Source: an uncultured Lactobacillus sp. (lineage in GTDB: Bacteria > Bacillota > Bacilli > Lactobacillales > Lactobacillaceae). Taken from it: a DNA stretch of 64,000 nucleotides. Where the stretch lies: assembly GCA_937916845.1 (NCBI GenBank), contig CALFSK010000063.1:44683-108682 (forward strand). Direction: 5' to 3'. The notes under the pieces are model-generated. The model was given only the letters and a program-made list of their open reading frames with translations. It ran no database searches and had not been told where the DNA came from. The position numbers and the translations under genes are program-made. The number at the start of each line of letters is the position of its first letter. Position 1 is the first letter of the stretch. Shown here in pieces: positions 53,859-63,025 of the stretch.

Positions 53859-53935
53859 TATGGCCAACAATCAACTAATTTAAGGGAAATACCAACAAAT
53901 TTAAGATTTAAACAAAATTAGATATATTTTTTGTA

Positions 53936-53988
53936 CAAAAACCAACAACGGCCATCAGTTGGGTTCCCCGATGACCGTTGTTGGTTTC
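53936..53988 (-). terminator. Terminator of the GH20 transcript
   Basis: ACCAACAACGG and CATC pair with GATG and CCGTTGTTGGT; five Ts follow on the minus strand. It separates the GH20 gene from the importer operon. Confidence 0.8.
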
Positions 53989-54043
53989 TAAATTGCTAAT
54001 TCTAATTTTTATTACTGCTTTAAGTGCTGTCTAGACTAGTTAT

Positions 54044-54268
54044 TCCGGTTGGTACTGAGTATCCGACAGAAATAACAATAGTAAAACTATCTTTAGCGAA
54101 GTCGGCCGGAGTTGGTGTGCTGTGTCGGCAAGATTGGCAAATGTTTCGTAACTGACAATCTTGCGGGGCAATTCAAAGACGTGGGTTGTCGGCTTTGAAT
54201 TGAGGTTCCAGACCGCACCATGGCTGGAACCGGCCCCCATAACACACCAGCTCCGGCCGACGAAGCGG
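54044..54268 (+). repeat. Structured intergenic repeat, copy 4, with a cloverleaf fold
   Basis: Begins TCCGGTTGG and ends CCGACGAAGCGG like the other copies. A 21-base closing stem (54101-54121 with 54241-54261, 19 of 21 match) encloses three separate hairpins: GCAAGATTG/CAATCTTGC (54128-54164), CAATTCAAAG/CTTTGAATTG (54169-54202) and GGTTCCAG/CTGGAACC (54204-54231). No coding frame. It lies between the GH20 stop and its terminator. Confidence 0.75.
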
Positions 54269-54277
54269 TTATTATTA

Positions 54278-56131
54278 CTAGAACGAAATATCACAGGCAC
54301 TCACGATCTCTTTGTAGAGGCCGTGGCCAACTAAGCCGTTACTGCGTTTGTCCATTGGTAACAATGGTTCGTGTAATTCCGCCAAGTCGTCTTGCCCGGC
54401 TTGCCAGGCTTTAATTCGCCAGCAAACCGTTTCGCAACGAGCAATCTGACCACCCAGACGGACGTCGATGATTTCAAAACCATTCCCCCGCCGTTGCTGA
54501 TGCCAAACTTGCCGGAATAGGCCGAGTAATTGACGTAGCGCCGATTGACACGTCTCAATCGCAACCAGCGCTGCCGTGGCTTGCTGGTCATTAGCCGTCG
54601 CAGTACCTAACTTAGCAACGGCTTGTAACGCCCGCTGTTTGAGCAATACCGTTTGGGCGAGTTGCCGATAAAAGGTTAACGTTAATCGATTATCCGGTCG
54701 AACTTGGCACTGACTGAGGGCCGCAATCAAGTGTTCATATTGCGTTTCCAGCCCGATACTTTGCAAGTTTTCCTGGTACCGTTGTAGTAATAAGTCTTCG
54801 TAAAGGACGATTTTGCTGACGTTGTCGGCATCCACGTTGACCGCCTGAGTAAAATTATCGAATTGATCCAGCAGCTTATAAAACGCTGGCGCTTCACCCT
54901 GCGTCAATTCATATTCTTCATCGATGGTTTGTGGCTGCACATCCGGATGGTATTGATACGCCGCGAAAGCTTGCAGGCCGTACCAAGCTGAACTGATGGG
55001 CACTTCGGCACCGTCATCAAACCACATCGTTGCCACCACCTGCGTGACCCCACTGGCCTTGGCCGCGTTTAAACCGGCGCGAACCGTCGCCAACATCTTA
55101 CTTTGGTTGGGTGCGAGGGCGCTCCAAGTCCAGATGCCGCCCGCAAAGACCACGTCGTCGCTCAGTTCAAAATGCTGGGCAAACCGGTCCCTATAGGTGG
55201 CTTCATCTTCATGGTAATAGTCCCAGTACACTTGACCCACTGGCGGTAAGCTGGCCTTGAAGTCAGCGTCAAAGTGCACGTTTGGGTCATACATTTCATG
55301 TTTCGGTGACGCAAAGGTGAACCAGAGATCACTCCACATGTACGCCTTGAGTCCAAGCTCCTGAGTCAGCGCAACGACTAACTTCAGTTGGTCTAAAATC
55401 AGCGTCTGCTGGTCGGTAAAACCGTTATCGTCCAAGTACTTCCCTCGCCCAAGTTGATAGGCTTCATCCATCCCCACGTGAATCTTATTCGTCGTGAACG
55501 GGGCACTCGCAGCCCGTAAGAGGTTGGTTAAAAATGCCTTTGTTGCGGGTGCCCCGACCAGCAGCGTGTCATCCGTATCCCTGACCGCGTGATGGGCATC
55601 CCATTTAAGTGCGTTGTGCATGTGTGCCAACGTCTGAACGGCGGGCACCACGGTGACCCCAAATTGGTCCCCGTACAACGCAATATCGTGTAAGTCGGCT
55701 TGACTATAGCGCCCCCGTTGACGACCAAAATAGGGTTCTTCGGGAATTTCAAATAAATCCTCTAAATACAACCAGAGTTCGTTATAACCCATGCTAGCAA
55801 GTCGGCGAATCATCATTTTTACCATGTCCACCGTGGGGACACCGTTACGGGCCACGTCCAGCATCGCTGCCATGACTTTAAACTGGGGCCGCTGCTCAAT
55901 GGTAAAATCACCGCCCTGCTTAATTTTGCCAGCAAATAACGCGGCACCCCGCATTAAATCCACCTGACTACCGTAAGTTAAGGTCACCTGCTGGCCAATT
56001 CGTGTGATGGCAATTCCCGCCTCACCCGTTTGGCACGTCACCTTTAAAGCATGCGCCGCTAAGTCATCACCCAATCCGATTGCTTGGACGGCTTGTACTT
56101 GTTCGGCGGTCAATCCACGCCACTCTACCAT
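54278..56131 (-). CDS. GH20 beta-N-acetylhexosaminidase
   Basis: A 617-residue family 20 enzyme. The catalytic Asp-Glu pair is seen in KIHVGMDEAYQLG (about residue 220), preceded by the barrel segments ELWLYLEDLF and VVPAVQTLAHMH. It has no signal peptide and a GAGGAGG site before the ATG. It resembles the exo-acting GH20C group that releases terminal GlcNAc or GalNAc from oligosaccharides inside the cell. Near the mannosidases it would open antennae of complex or hybrid N-glycans or clear the chitobiose end. The promoter region has sequences resembling the locus operator and a cre. Confidence 0.9.
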   Translation of the reverse strand: MVEWRGLTAEQVQAVQAIGLGDDLAAHALKVTCQTGEAGIAITRIGQQVTLTYGSQVDLMRGAALFAGKIKQGGDFTIEQRPQFKVMAAMLDVARNGVPTVDMVKMMIRRLASMGYNELWLYLEDLFEIPEEPYFGRQRGRYSQADLHDIALYGDQFGVTVVPAVQTLAHMHNALKWDAHHAVRDTDDTLLVGAPATKAFLTNLLRAASAPFTTNKIHVGMDEAYQLGRGKYLDDNGFTDQQTLILDQLKLVVALTQELGLKAYMWSDLWFTFASPKHEMYDPNVHFDADFKASLPPVGQVYWDYYHEDEATYRDRFAQHFELSDDVVFAGGIWTWSALAPNQSKMLATVRAGLNAAKASGVTQVVATMWFDDGAEVPISSAWYGLQAFAAYQYHPDVQPQTIDEEYELTQGEAPAFYKLLDQFDNFTQAVNVDADNVSKIVLYEDLLLQRYQENLQSIGLETQYEHLIAALSQCQVRPDNRLTLTFYRQLAQTVLLKQRALQAVAKLGTATANDQQATAALVAIETCQSALRQLLGLFRQVWHQQRRGNGFEIIDVRLGGQIARCETVCWRIKAWQAGQDDLAELHEPLLPMDKRSNGLVGHGLYKEIVSACDISF

Positions 56132-56168
56132 GTTTTTTCCTCCTCATTTCGACTGATTAAGGTTTAAC

Positions 56169-56198
56169 TTGATATAATTATCCGACTGAAATATATCA
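56169..56198. promoter_or_regulatory. Operator-like half-sites before GH20
   Basis: TTGATATAA and TATATCA are inverted half-sites that match the TGATATATCA operators at 38373-38473, suggesting control by the same GntR-type regulator. Confidence 0.45.
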
Positions 56199-56293
56199 TA
56201 CCCACCAATTTAGAACGAGGGGTGGACGCTTAATTGCCGTTAAAGTTGTTTCCCCGCTTATGCCAGGTCTGCTACCAATCAGCCTTTCAGACT

Positions 56294-56308
56294 AAAAAGC
56301 GCTTTCAT
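56294..56308. promoter_or_regulatory. cre-like site upstream of GH20
   Basis: On the minus strand ATGAAAGCGCTTTTT matches the cre consensus except at position 14. Confidence 0.55.
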
Positions 56309-56316
56309 TTTATAAC

Positions 56317-57153
56317 TTAATGATCTTCTTTATCGATCAAGCTGGGCGCCGCCCCAAAATAACGTTTGAATAACTTGCTGAAGTAATACGGGTCTTGATA
56401 CCCGACCGCCCGGGCCACTTCGCCCACCGCTAATTGGTCTTTGAGCAACAAGTCCTTCGCCCGGCGCATCCGCAGCTTCGTCAAATAGTTAATGGGACTT
56501 TCGCCCTGAACCCCCTTGAACGTCCGTGATAAGTAGGCCGGACTCACGTGTAGACTGGTCGCCAAATCGCTCAAGGTCAAGTCCTCACTGTAGTGCGCCT
56601 CTAAATAATAGGTGGCGGCACTAACTAACGCCACGTGTTCCTTATCAGTCGTCTCACTTTGTAACGCTAAGTAGTCGCTACTAACCGGATTTTCCGGTAA
56701 TGCCCGCAATAATAAGCAGAGCAATTCCACCACTAAGGCTTGTAATAAAACGGCGTGTCCTAACTCGGCGGGCCGCTGACTTTCGGTGACGACCCGCTGT
56801 GCGCAGGCCATGAACTCTAGTCGTAGTGAGCCTAAGTTGACCAAACTGTCAGCAAACGGTAAGTGGTCCGGCGTCTGCCCCGGCAACGCCACGTGCCGAA
56901 AGCCAACGTGTAGTTGCAAACTTTGGGAGGCTGGTGGCTGCGTTTCCTGATGATGGACCCCCGGATTAAATAGCAAGGCTTGCCCAGCATCAACTCGCCG
57001 CCACCGCCCTTCCACGTTGTAATCAGAATAACCTTCTAACATAATCGACAGTTCCAAAAAAGTGTGGTCATGATAAACGTAAGTCCCAGGTTCCTCGTTC
57101 CGGTACGCAAAAGCGTAAAGCACGTCCGGCATTAACTCGCTCAGATTTAACAT
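56317..57153 (-). CDS. AraC-family regulator with N-terminal cupin
   Basis: A 278-residue regulator. The ATG at 57153 follows GGGAGGTGG; the longer frame has no site. Residues about 1-100 form an AraC-type sugar-binding cupin (YVYHDHTFLELSIMLEGYSD), and about 180-278 hold two HTH motifs (DLATSLHVSPAYLSRTFKG and VGEVARAVGYQDPYYFSKLF). It is upstream of GH20 on the same strand and divergent from the ABC exporter genes, so either may be a target. Direction of control and effector cannot be told. Confidence 0.88.
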   Translation of the reverse strand: MLNLSELMPDVLYAFAYRNEEPGTYVYHDHTFLELSIMLEGYSDYNVEGRWRRVDAGQALLFNPGVHHQETQPPASQSLQLHVGFRHVALPGQTPDHLPFADSLVNLGSLRLEFMACAQRVVTESQRPAELGHAVLLQALVVELLCLLLRALPENPVSSDYLALQSETTDKEHVALVSAATYYLEAHYSEDLTLSDLATSLHVSPAYLSRTFKGVQGESPINYLTKLRMRRAKDLLLKDQLAVGEVARAVGYQDPYYFSKLFKRYFGAAPSLIDKEDH

Positions 57154-57284
57154 CCGGCCACCTCCCTGCAAAAAAAGCCATGTATTCAGACAAAATCGTC
57201 CATTCAGATTACACCGATTTATCGGCATACTAGAACCCTAAAGAACCGTTACTCACCAAATTTCACCTTAGGAGGCTCCCCGTT

Positions 57285-59057
57285 ATGAACCCTTACCAGT
57301 GGGTCTGGCAATACGCCAAGCGTAGCCGCTGGCAACTCGTGTTAGCGCTGATTTTAGTTGTGATTAACGCGATTGGCGTCGTCGTTGTTCCCTTACTCGG
57401 CGGGGTCATCGTTGACCGCGTCATCACGCAACGCCAACTCAATTTGTTAATCCCGCTCCTAGCCACTATGATTGGCGTCACCCTTTTCCGGACCCTCATT
57501 CGTTACTGCTACATTATTTTATTTGAACGTATCGGGCAAAATTCACTCTTCGATATTCGCCACGACCTGTTCACCAAGCTGCAATCGTTGGATTACACCT
57601 TTTTCAATGCCGTAACGAACGGCGATATCATGGCCCGTTTAACGGGGGACACCGATGCCATCCGCCACTTTCTATGTTGGGTCTCCTATAACTCACTAGA
57701 ATGTGTGCTCTGGTTTTTGACCGCCGTCATCGTCATGGCCCGCATTAATTGGCAACTGATGTTGGCCCTAGTCATTGTGACACCCCTAATCGCCTGGCTC
57801 ACTACCCGGATGAGCAACGAAGCCCACACCGTCTTCTTTAATATTCGGCAAAGCTTTGCCCGCTTAAACGCGATGGTCGAAGAAAACATTTCCGGCAACC
57901 GGGTCATTCGGGCGTTCGCTAGGGAAGACTTCGAAGTTCAAAAATTTGAAACGCTCAATCAGGATTACCGTGAAAAAAACATGGACTCAGCTAGAGTCTC
58001 ACGGCGCTACTTGCCCGCTTTGGATTTTCTCGCGTCCCTACTCTCCGTGATCGTTTTACTCTTCGGAAGCAGCCTCGTCATTAATCATCACATGACCTTG
58101 GGCGCGCTCGTTTCGTTCAACGGCTTTCTCTGGATGCTGAACCAGCCCATGCGGATGAGCGGGTGGCTCATCAATGACATTCAACGGTTCTCGGCCGCGA
58201 CAATTAAGATTCAAGCCATGCTTGAGACGCAACCGGTCATTGCACCAACGACCGACGTTACCGCACCTAAAATCAAAGGTGCCGTCACCTTTCAACACGT
58301 TGACTTTGCTTTCCCGGATGCGCCCGAAGTTAACGTCCTCACCGACATCAATTTCACCGTCGAACCGGGACAGACGCTGGGAATTTTAGGTGAAACGGGG
58401 TCAGGTAAATCAACCCTGATGAACTTGATTGCCCGCTTCTACGACCCAACGCACGGCCACGTTTTAATCGATGGTCAAGACGTTCGGGACTGGTCACCCC
58501 AGGAACTCCGCCACCAAACGACCATTGTGACCCAAGACCTGTTCCTATTTTCCGATTCCATCGTCGACAATATCAACTACGGTAACCGCCAAGCACCCGA
58601 ACAGTTCATTCGCGAGATGGCCGACGTTGCCGATGCCAATAACTTTATCAACACGATGCCGGATGGGTATCACACCGTCGTTGGCGAGCGCGGCGTCGGG
58701 CTTTCCGGCGGTCAGAAACAGCGGATTTCTTTGACCCGCGCCCTCGTCAAAGATCCCCGTATCCTGATTCTGGACGATACGACGAGTGCCCTCGATATGG
58801 AGACCGAGGCAACGATTCAACGGCGACTGCGCAATGTCACGCGGAATAAGACGGTCTTCATTATTGCTTCACGGACCTCCTCATTGCGCCGCGCAGATCA
58901 AATTATCGTGCTTCGTCAGGGACGGATCGTTGAACGCGGCACCCACGACGACCTACTCGCTGCCGACGGTTACTACGCTGAAACGTATCGCCGCCAATTA
59001 GGCTTACTCAAAGAAGCGAAAGGAGTTGATTCCCTTGGCGAAACGGAACACGTCTAA
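57285..59057 (+). CDS. Heterodimeric ABC exporter, subunit with degenerate ATP site
   Basis: A 590-residue fused membrane/ATPase subunit of the multidrug exporter class (LmrC/BmrC/TM287-like). Six spans occupy residues 15-300. The ATPase has Walker A GETGSGKST (about 369), signature VGLSGGQKQRI, and Walker B ILILDDTTSALD, where Asp replaces the usual catalytic Glu. That substitution marks the non-hydrolysing site of heterodimers. TTAGGAGG precedes the ATG. It overlaps the start of its partner by about 20 bases. Substrate unknown; drug or lipid export is typical. Confidence 0.9.
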   Translation: MNPYQWVWQYAKRSRWQLVLALILVVINAIGVVVVPLLGGVIVDRVITQRQLNLLIPLLATMIGVTLFRTLIRYCYIILFERIGQNSLFDIRHDLFTKLQSLDYTFFNAVTNGDIMARLTGDTDAIRHFLCWVSYNSLECVLWFLTAVIVMARINWQLMLALVIVTPLIAWLTTRMSNEAHTVFFNIRQSFARLNAMVEENISGNRVIRAFAREDFEVQKFETLNQDYREKNMDSARVSRRYLPALDFLASLLSVIVLLFGSSLVINHHMTLGALVSFNGFLWMLNQPMRMSGWLINDIQRFSAATIKIQAMLETQPVIAPTTDVTAPKIKGAVTFQHVDFAFPDAPEVNVLTDINFTVEPGQTLGILGETGSGKSTLMNLIARFYDPTHGHVLIDGQDVRDWSPQELRHQTTIVTQDLFLFSDSIVDNINYGNRQAPEQFIREMADVADANNFINTMPDGYHTVVGERGVGLSGGQKQRISLTRALVKDPRILILDDTTSALDMETEATIQRRLRNVTRNKTVFIIASRTSSLRRADQIIVLRQGRIVERGTHDDLLAADGYYAETYRRQLGLLKEAKGVDSLGETEHV

Positions 59058-60822
59058 CGAAGACGAACAATTAAAGGCCCATTTCAATTGGCACGATTAC
59101 GCGCGGCTCGGCCAGTACCTCAAGCCGTACACGTGGCGCATGTTGGTCGTCCTCGGTTCCATTTTAATCGGGAACATTGCCATCATTTTAGGTCCCTACT
59201 TGATGAAGGTCGCCATTGACCAAGCCATCCCGCAACGTGATTTTCAACTTCTATGGGGACTGAGCAGTATTTTCTTGGTGAGCTTACTCGTGGCCTTCGG
59301 GTGCTTTCGTTATCGCATCTGGGCGATTACCGAAATCGGGCAAAATTTGCTCATCGACATGCGCACCGATTTATTCAAAAACTTGCAGAAGTTGCCCTTC
59401 GCTTACTTTGACTCGCGTCCCCACGGTAAAATTCTGATCCGGGTCGTTAATTACATCAATACTTTGAGCGACTTACTGGCAAACGGGTTAGTGAACTTAA
59501 TTTCCGACGTGATTTCACTCGTCATCACCCTGATCTTTATGTTCGCTATCAACTGGAAACTGACGTTGGATAGCCTGGTTCTCATTCCATTTTTACTGTT
59601 GTGGGCCTACTACGTTCAAAAAAGACAGCGGACCGCTTTTCGCGCCCTCAGTAACAAACAGTCTAACTTGAACGCCTACATTCACGAAAGCATCGCCGGC
59701 ATCAAGGTCACCCAAGGATTCGCGCAGGAAGAACACGCCATCAACACCTTTGATTCCGTGGTCAACGATAATCGTGACGCCTACATGCGCGCGGTCAAGA
59801 TCCAATATGCGCTGAGCCCCGGGTTACAAAACATTTCAACCATGACCACGGCTTTAATTTACTTCATCGGTATTCAGCAACTCGGCGTGGTTGTTAGTAC
59901 GGGGACTTTGATTGCCTTTCTGGGCTACATTAATAACTTCTGGAATCCGGTCATTAACATCGGTAACTTCTATAACTCACTGGTTACCGCCACGACTTAC
60001 TTGGAACGCATCTTTGAAACCATGGATGAACAACCGACCGTCACCGACGCCCCCGACGCCTTTGCGTTGCCGCCAATTAAGGGAGACGTCCGCTTCAATC
60101 AAGTCAGCTTCCGCTACGATGAGGACGGCCCGTTAAACCTCGACGGCGTCTCATTTCACGCCAAGGTCGGCCAAACCATCGCCCTCGTTGGACCAACCGG
60201 CGCCGGTAAATCGACGATTATCAACCTTCTATCCCGGTTCTATAACGTTAATAGCGGTCAAATTACGATTGATAACGTCGATCTTAGCCTGGTCACTTTA
60301 GATTCATTGCGGACCCAAATGGGCGTCATGCAGCAGGATACCTTCATCTTTTCCGGGACCATCATGGATAATATTCGCTACGGCCGCCTCGACGCCACTG
60401 ACGCAGAAGTCGTTGCCGCGGCAAAGCTCGCCCGGGCCGACACCTTCATTCGGACTTTGAAAGCTGGCTACCAGACGGAGGTCCAAGAACGTGGTGACAG
60501 CATGTCGGCTGGACAACGCCAACTATTAGCGTTTGCCCGCGTTCTCTTAGCAGATCCCCGTATCCTGATTCTAGACGAGGCCACCGCAGCCATCGATACC
60601 AAAACCGAGGCACTGTTACAGGCCGGTTTAAATGAACTGCTCAAGGGTCGAACGAGTTTCATCGTTGCCCACCGGTTATCCACCATTCAACAGGCCGATC
60701 AAATTTTAGTGATTAATGACGGCCACATCGTTGAGGCCGGGCGTCACGCTGATCTAATCGCAAAGCGCGGCGAATACTACGAGCTCTACGATTCCCAGTA
60801 CCGGATGTTACAGGCTGAATAA
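59035..60822 (+). CDS. Heterodimeric ABC exporter, subunit with intact ATP site
   Basis: A 595-residue partner subunit. I start it at the TTG at 59035 (AKRNTSNEDEQ follows), nine bases after AAAGGAG; the earlier in-frame TTG is too close. Six spans fill residues 30-320. Walker A is VGPTGAGKST, Walker B ILILDEATAAID with the catalytic Glu, and the signature is SMSAGQRQ, with Ala in place of the first Gly. This mixture of one proper and one altered site per subunit is the expected composite arrangement with the gene before it. A terminator follows. Confidence 0.9.
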   Translation: MAKRNTSNEDEQLKAHFNWHDYARLGQYLKPYTWRMLVVLGSILIGNIAIILGPYLMKVAIDQAIPQRDFQLLWGLSSIFLVSLLVAFGCFRYRIWAITEIGQNLLIDMRTDLFKNLQKLPFAYFDSRPHGKILIRVVNYINTLSDLLANGLVNLISDVISLVITLIFMFAINWKLTLDSLVLIPFLLLWAYYVQKRQRTAFRALSNKQSNLNAYIHESIAGIKVTQGFAQEEHAINTFDSVVNDNRDAYMRAVKIQYALSPGLQNISTMTTALIYFIGIQQLGVVVSTGTLIAFLGYINNFWNPVINIGNFYNSLVTATTYLERIFETMDEQPTVTDAPDAFALPPIKGDVRFNQVSFRYDEDGPLNLDGVSFHAKVGQTIALVGPTGAGKSTIINLLSRFYNVNSGQITIDNVDLSLVTLDSLRTQMGVMQQDTFIFSGTIMDNIRYGRLDATDAEVVAAAKLARADTFIRTLKAGYQTEVQERGDSMSAGQRQLLAFARVLLADPRILILDEATAAIDTKTEALLQAGLNELLKGRTSFIVAHRLSTIQQADQILVINDGHIVEAGRHADLIAKRGEYYELYDSQYRMLQAE

Positions 60823-60832
60823 TAATGATAAG

Positions 60833-60876
60833 CGTGGGATCAACGGCAACGTAAGCTGCCATTGATTCCACGTTTT
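60833..60876 (+). terminator. Terminator of the ABC exporter operon
   Basis: CGTGGGATCAACGGCA pairs with TGCCATTGATTCCACG, followed by TTTT. Confidence 0.8.
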
Positions 60877-60969
60877 GACTATCATCAATTATCAAAATGA
60901 CTAATAGCTATCAGTGCTTGTCCGTGACCTTCATTTTTTGACATAAAAACCTTTAATTTATAGACATCC

Positions 60970-61012
60970 TGGTATGTTTTTGCACTTGAAATATACCATG
61001 TAAGCGGTTAGA
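60970..61012. promoter_or_regulatory. Possible operator and cre-like site before the second GntR gene
   Basis: TGGTAT (60970-60975) and ATACCA (60993-60998) form an inverted repeat; ATGTAAGCGGTTAGA (60998-61012) resembles a cre with one mismatch. Confidence 0.4.
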
Positions 61013-61079
61013 ATCAAACCATTAAAGCGTAATGACCACAAAAAGTTATTGGGCCGACTATACCAACTGGAGGATTCTT

Positions 61080-62135
61080 ATGGCTAAATACGAAATACTT
61101 TATCAACGATTGCGAATGGCAATTTTACGTGGCGAGTACGCGCCTAACGACCGCCTGCCAAGTGAAAACGCCGTTGCCATTAAATACGGCGTCAGCCGCA
61201 TTACCTCCAAACGGGCTCTAAATGACTTGGCCGCCGCTGACCTCGTTTACCGAGTCCGGGGTGGTGGGACGTACGTTAAGCCCCATAAAAGCACCACGCA
61301 GCGGCAAATCCTATTAGTTCTTCCTTTTCCGGAGACAACCGCCTTTGGGGACTATCAAAGTGGGATTCACGCGACCCTCAAAGACACCACTTGGGAATTG
61401 AAATTAATGGCCAATGAAGATTTTCTAAAGCTCGACATGGGTACGTTGGCCCAAAGTTACGCTGGGATTATTTATTATCCTCAAAACTTAGCAACCGAAA
61501 TGCCCGTTTTAATGGGACTCCACGCACAACGGCTACCCTTAGTGGTACTCGACAAGCGACCATCCGCTTTAGCCGTTCCCAGTGTCGTCAGTGATAACGT
61601 CGCCGGCGGTAGTCGTGCTTGTGACCACTTACAAGCACTCGGCCATCAGCGGATTGCTTTTCTGCCCGCAACGCCTTTTTGGCAGACCTTTACGGGCACC
61701 GTCAGCGACCGCTTCATGGGCTACTTCAACGAACTGACACTTAACAAAGTCGACCCAACCTTGCCACTCCGTTGGGCCCAAGCGCTCCAAGCTTGTAGTG
61801 ACGCCGGACAACTCCAAGCCTACATTCACGCGCAGGGCATCACCGCGCTCATTGCCGAAAATGACGTCATTGCTTTACGCGCCATGCACCAGCTCCAGGA
61901 ACTCAATCCCAAAATCATGCAACACTTAGCATTGATTGGATTTGATAACCTGCCGGCCGCTGAAAAAAACAAGCCGGCCCTCACCACGGTCGTGCAAGAC
62001 TTTGCCAACCTCGGTGCAAAAGCCGTTGAAGCTTTACTGGACCAAATTAACAATCCTGACCATACGTTTAACGAGCAAACCGTTGTGAATATCAAGTTAG
62101 TCGTCCGCGCATCGACGACGGACGTTTTGAGTTAA
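61080..62135 (+). CDS. Second GntR-family regulator with LacI-type sugar-binding domain
   Basis: A 351-residue paralogue of the regulator at 38507 with the same layout: GntR winged helix (LPSENAVAIKYGVSRITSKR, about 23-42) and a LacI-type ligand domain (VVLDKRPSALAVPSVVSDN; LIGFDNLPAAEKNKPALTTV). The ATG at 61080 has TGGAGG upstream. The two recognition helices are almost identical (GVSRITSKRAL and DVSRITSKRAL), so the operators may be similar. It is followed after 29 bases by a PucR-type regulator. Targets are not evident in the window apart from a possible site before itself. Confidence 0.9.
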   Translation: MAKYEILYQRLRMAILRGEYAPNDRLPSENAVAIKYGVSRITSKRALNDLAAADLVYRVRGGGTYVKPHKSTTQRQILLVLPFPETTAFGDYQSGIHATLKDTTWELKLMANEDFLKLDMGTLAQSYAGIIYYPQNLATEMPVLMGLHAQRLPLVVLDKRPSALAVPSVVSDNVAGGSRACDHLQALGHQRIAFLPATPFWQTFTGTVSDRFMGYFNELTLNKVDPTLPLRWAQALQACSDAGQLQAYIHAQGITALIAENDVIALRAMHQLQELNPKIMQHLALIGFDNLPAAEKNKPALTTVVQDFANLGAKAVEALLDQINNPDHTFNEQTVVNIKLVVRASTTDVLS

Positions 62136-62164
62136 CTGCATCAACCTTTTGGGGAGGTTTTTTC

Positions 62165-63025
62165 ATGGATGGACAACACTTACAACAGCTTTATCCACAG
62201 GCTACCGTCCAATCAGCACCTTGCGACCGCGCAAACGTTGTGTGTGTTGCTTTAACCACCAATAGCTATTTATGGATTGACACGACTGACCTGGGGCAGC
62301 GCGAACTAGCACTCTTGGAAATGTTAACGAAAACCGCGCCAGAACCATCCCCCGCGGATCCGTGGACCGCATTTTTGACCGGCGCAGCAAGTCCGGCACC
62401 ACAAACGACGGCTAAACAATTACAGCTGCTCCACTTTCAAGTCCGCTTTACCGATGATAACCAGCACCATGGCCAGTGGTTAACGGCACTGACCGGGTTG
62501 TTCGACGGTGTTTTGCACGCTGCTTTTACTTCTCAAAATGCCGGTTACCTCCTGCTGAACGTTCCCATCAGCGACCTGTCACAACCAGACTTATCAAGTT
62601 TATTAGACTTATTGGATAACGATTTTTACACCAACACCCATATCTTCATCGGCAGTCGGCAAACTGCCGTGACCAACTTGCCAAGCACCTACGCGTTCGA
62701 GCAGCAGCTGTTTCACCAGACCCATAAACAAGCGGTCGGCACGCTCAGCCGGAGCATGCTGCCGTATTTGGCGACAACCCACCGTCAAGCACTCACCGGG
62801 GTAACCCCCGATTGGTTAGCTGATCCAGATAACCGCCAACTCATTGCCGCGCTCTATCAGACTCAGGGAAACGTCCGCCAAGCTGCAGCAAACTTATTTT
62901 TGCATCGCAACACACTCCTCTACCGCATTGAGAAATTGGAACGTGGTAGTGGCTTCAATTTAAAAAACATGGACGACCTCGTTTACTGTTACTTGCTGAC
63001 GTTAGCCCAGCCGAATCAGACGTAA
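62165..63025 (+). CDS. PucR/CdaR-type helix-turn-helix regulator
   Basis: A 286-residue protein whose last 60 residues (GNVRQAAANLFLHRNTLLYR, then IEKLERGSGF) form the HTH_30 domain of PucR and sugar-diacid regulators. The N-terminal 220 residues lack a clear GAF or PucR domain that I can recognise and are probably a sensor region. GGGGAGG precedes the ATG. It is likely co-transcribed with the GntR-type gene before it. Effector unknown. Confidence 0.82.
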   Translation: MDGQHLQQLYPQATVQSAPCDRANVVCVALTTNSYLWIDTTDLGQRELALLEMLTKTAPEPSPADPWTAFLTGAASPAPQTTAKQLQLLHFQVRFTDDNQHHGQWLTALTGLFDGVLHAAFTSQNAGYLLLNVPISDLSQPDLSSLLDLLDNDFYTNTHIFIGSRQTAVTNLPSTYAFEQQLFHQTHKQAVGTLSRSMLPYLATTHRQALTGVTPDWLADPDNRQLIAALYQTQGNVRQAAANLFLHRNTLLYRIEKLERGSGFNLKNMDDLVYCYLLTLAQPNQT

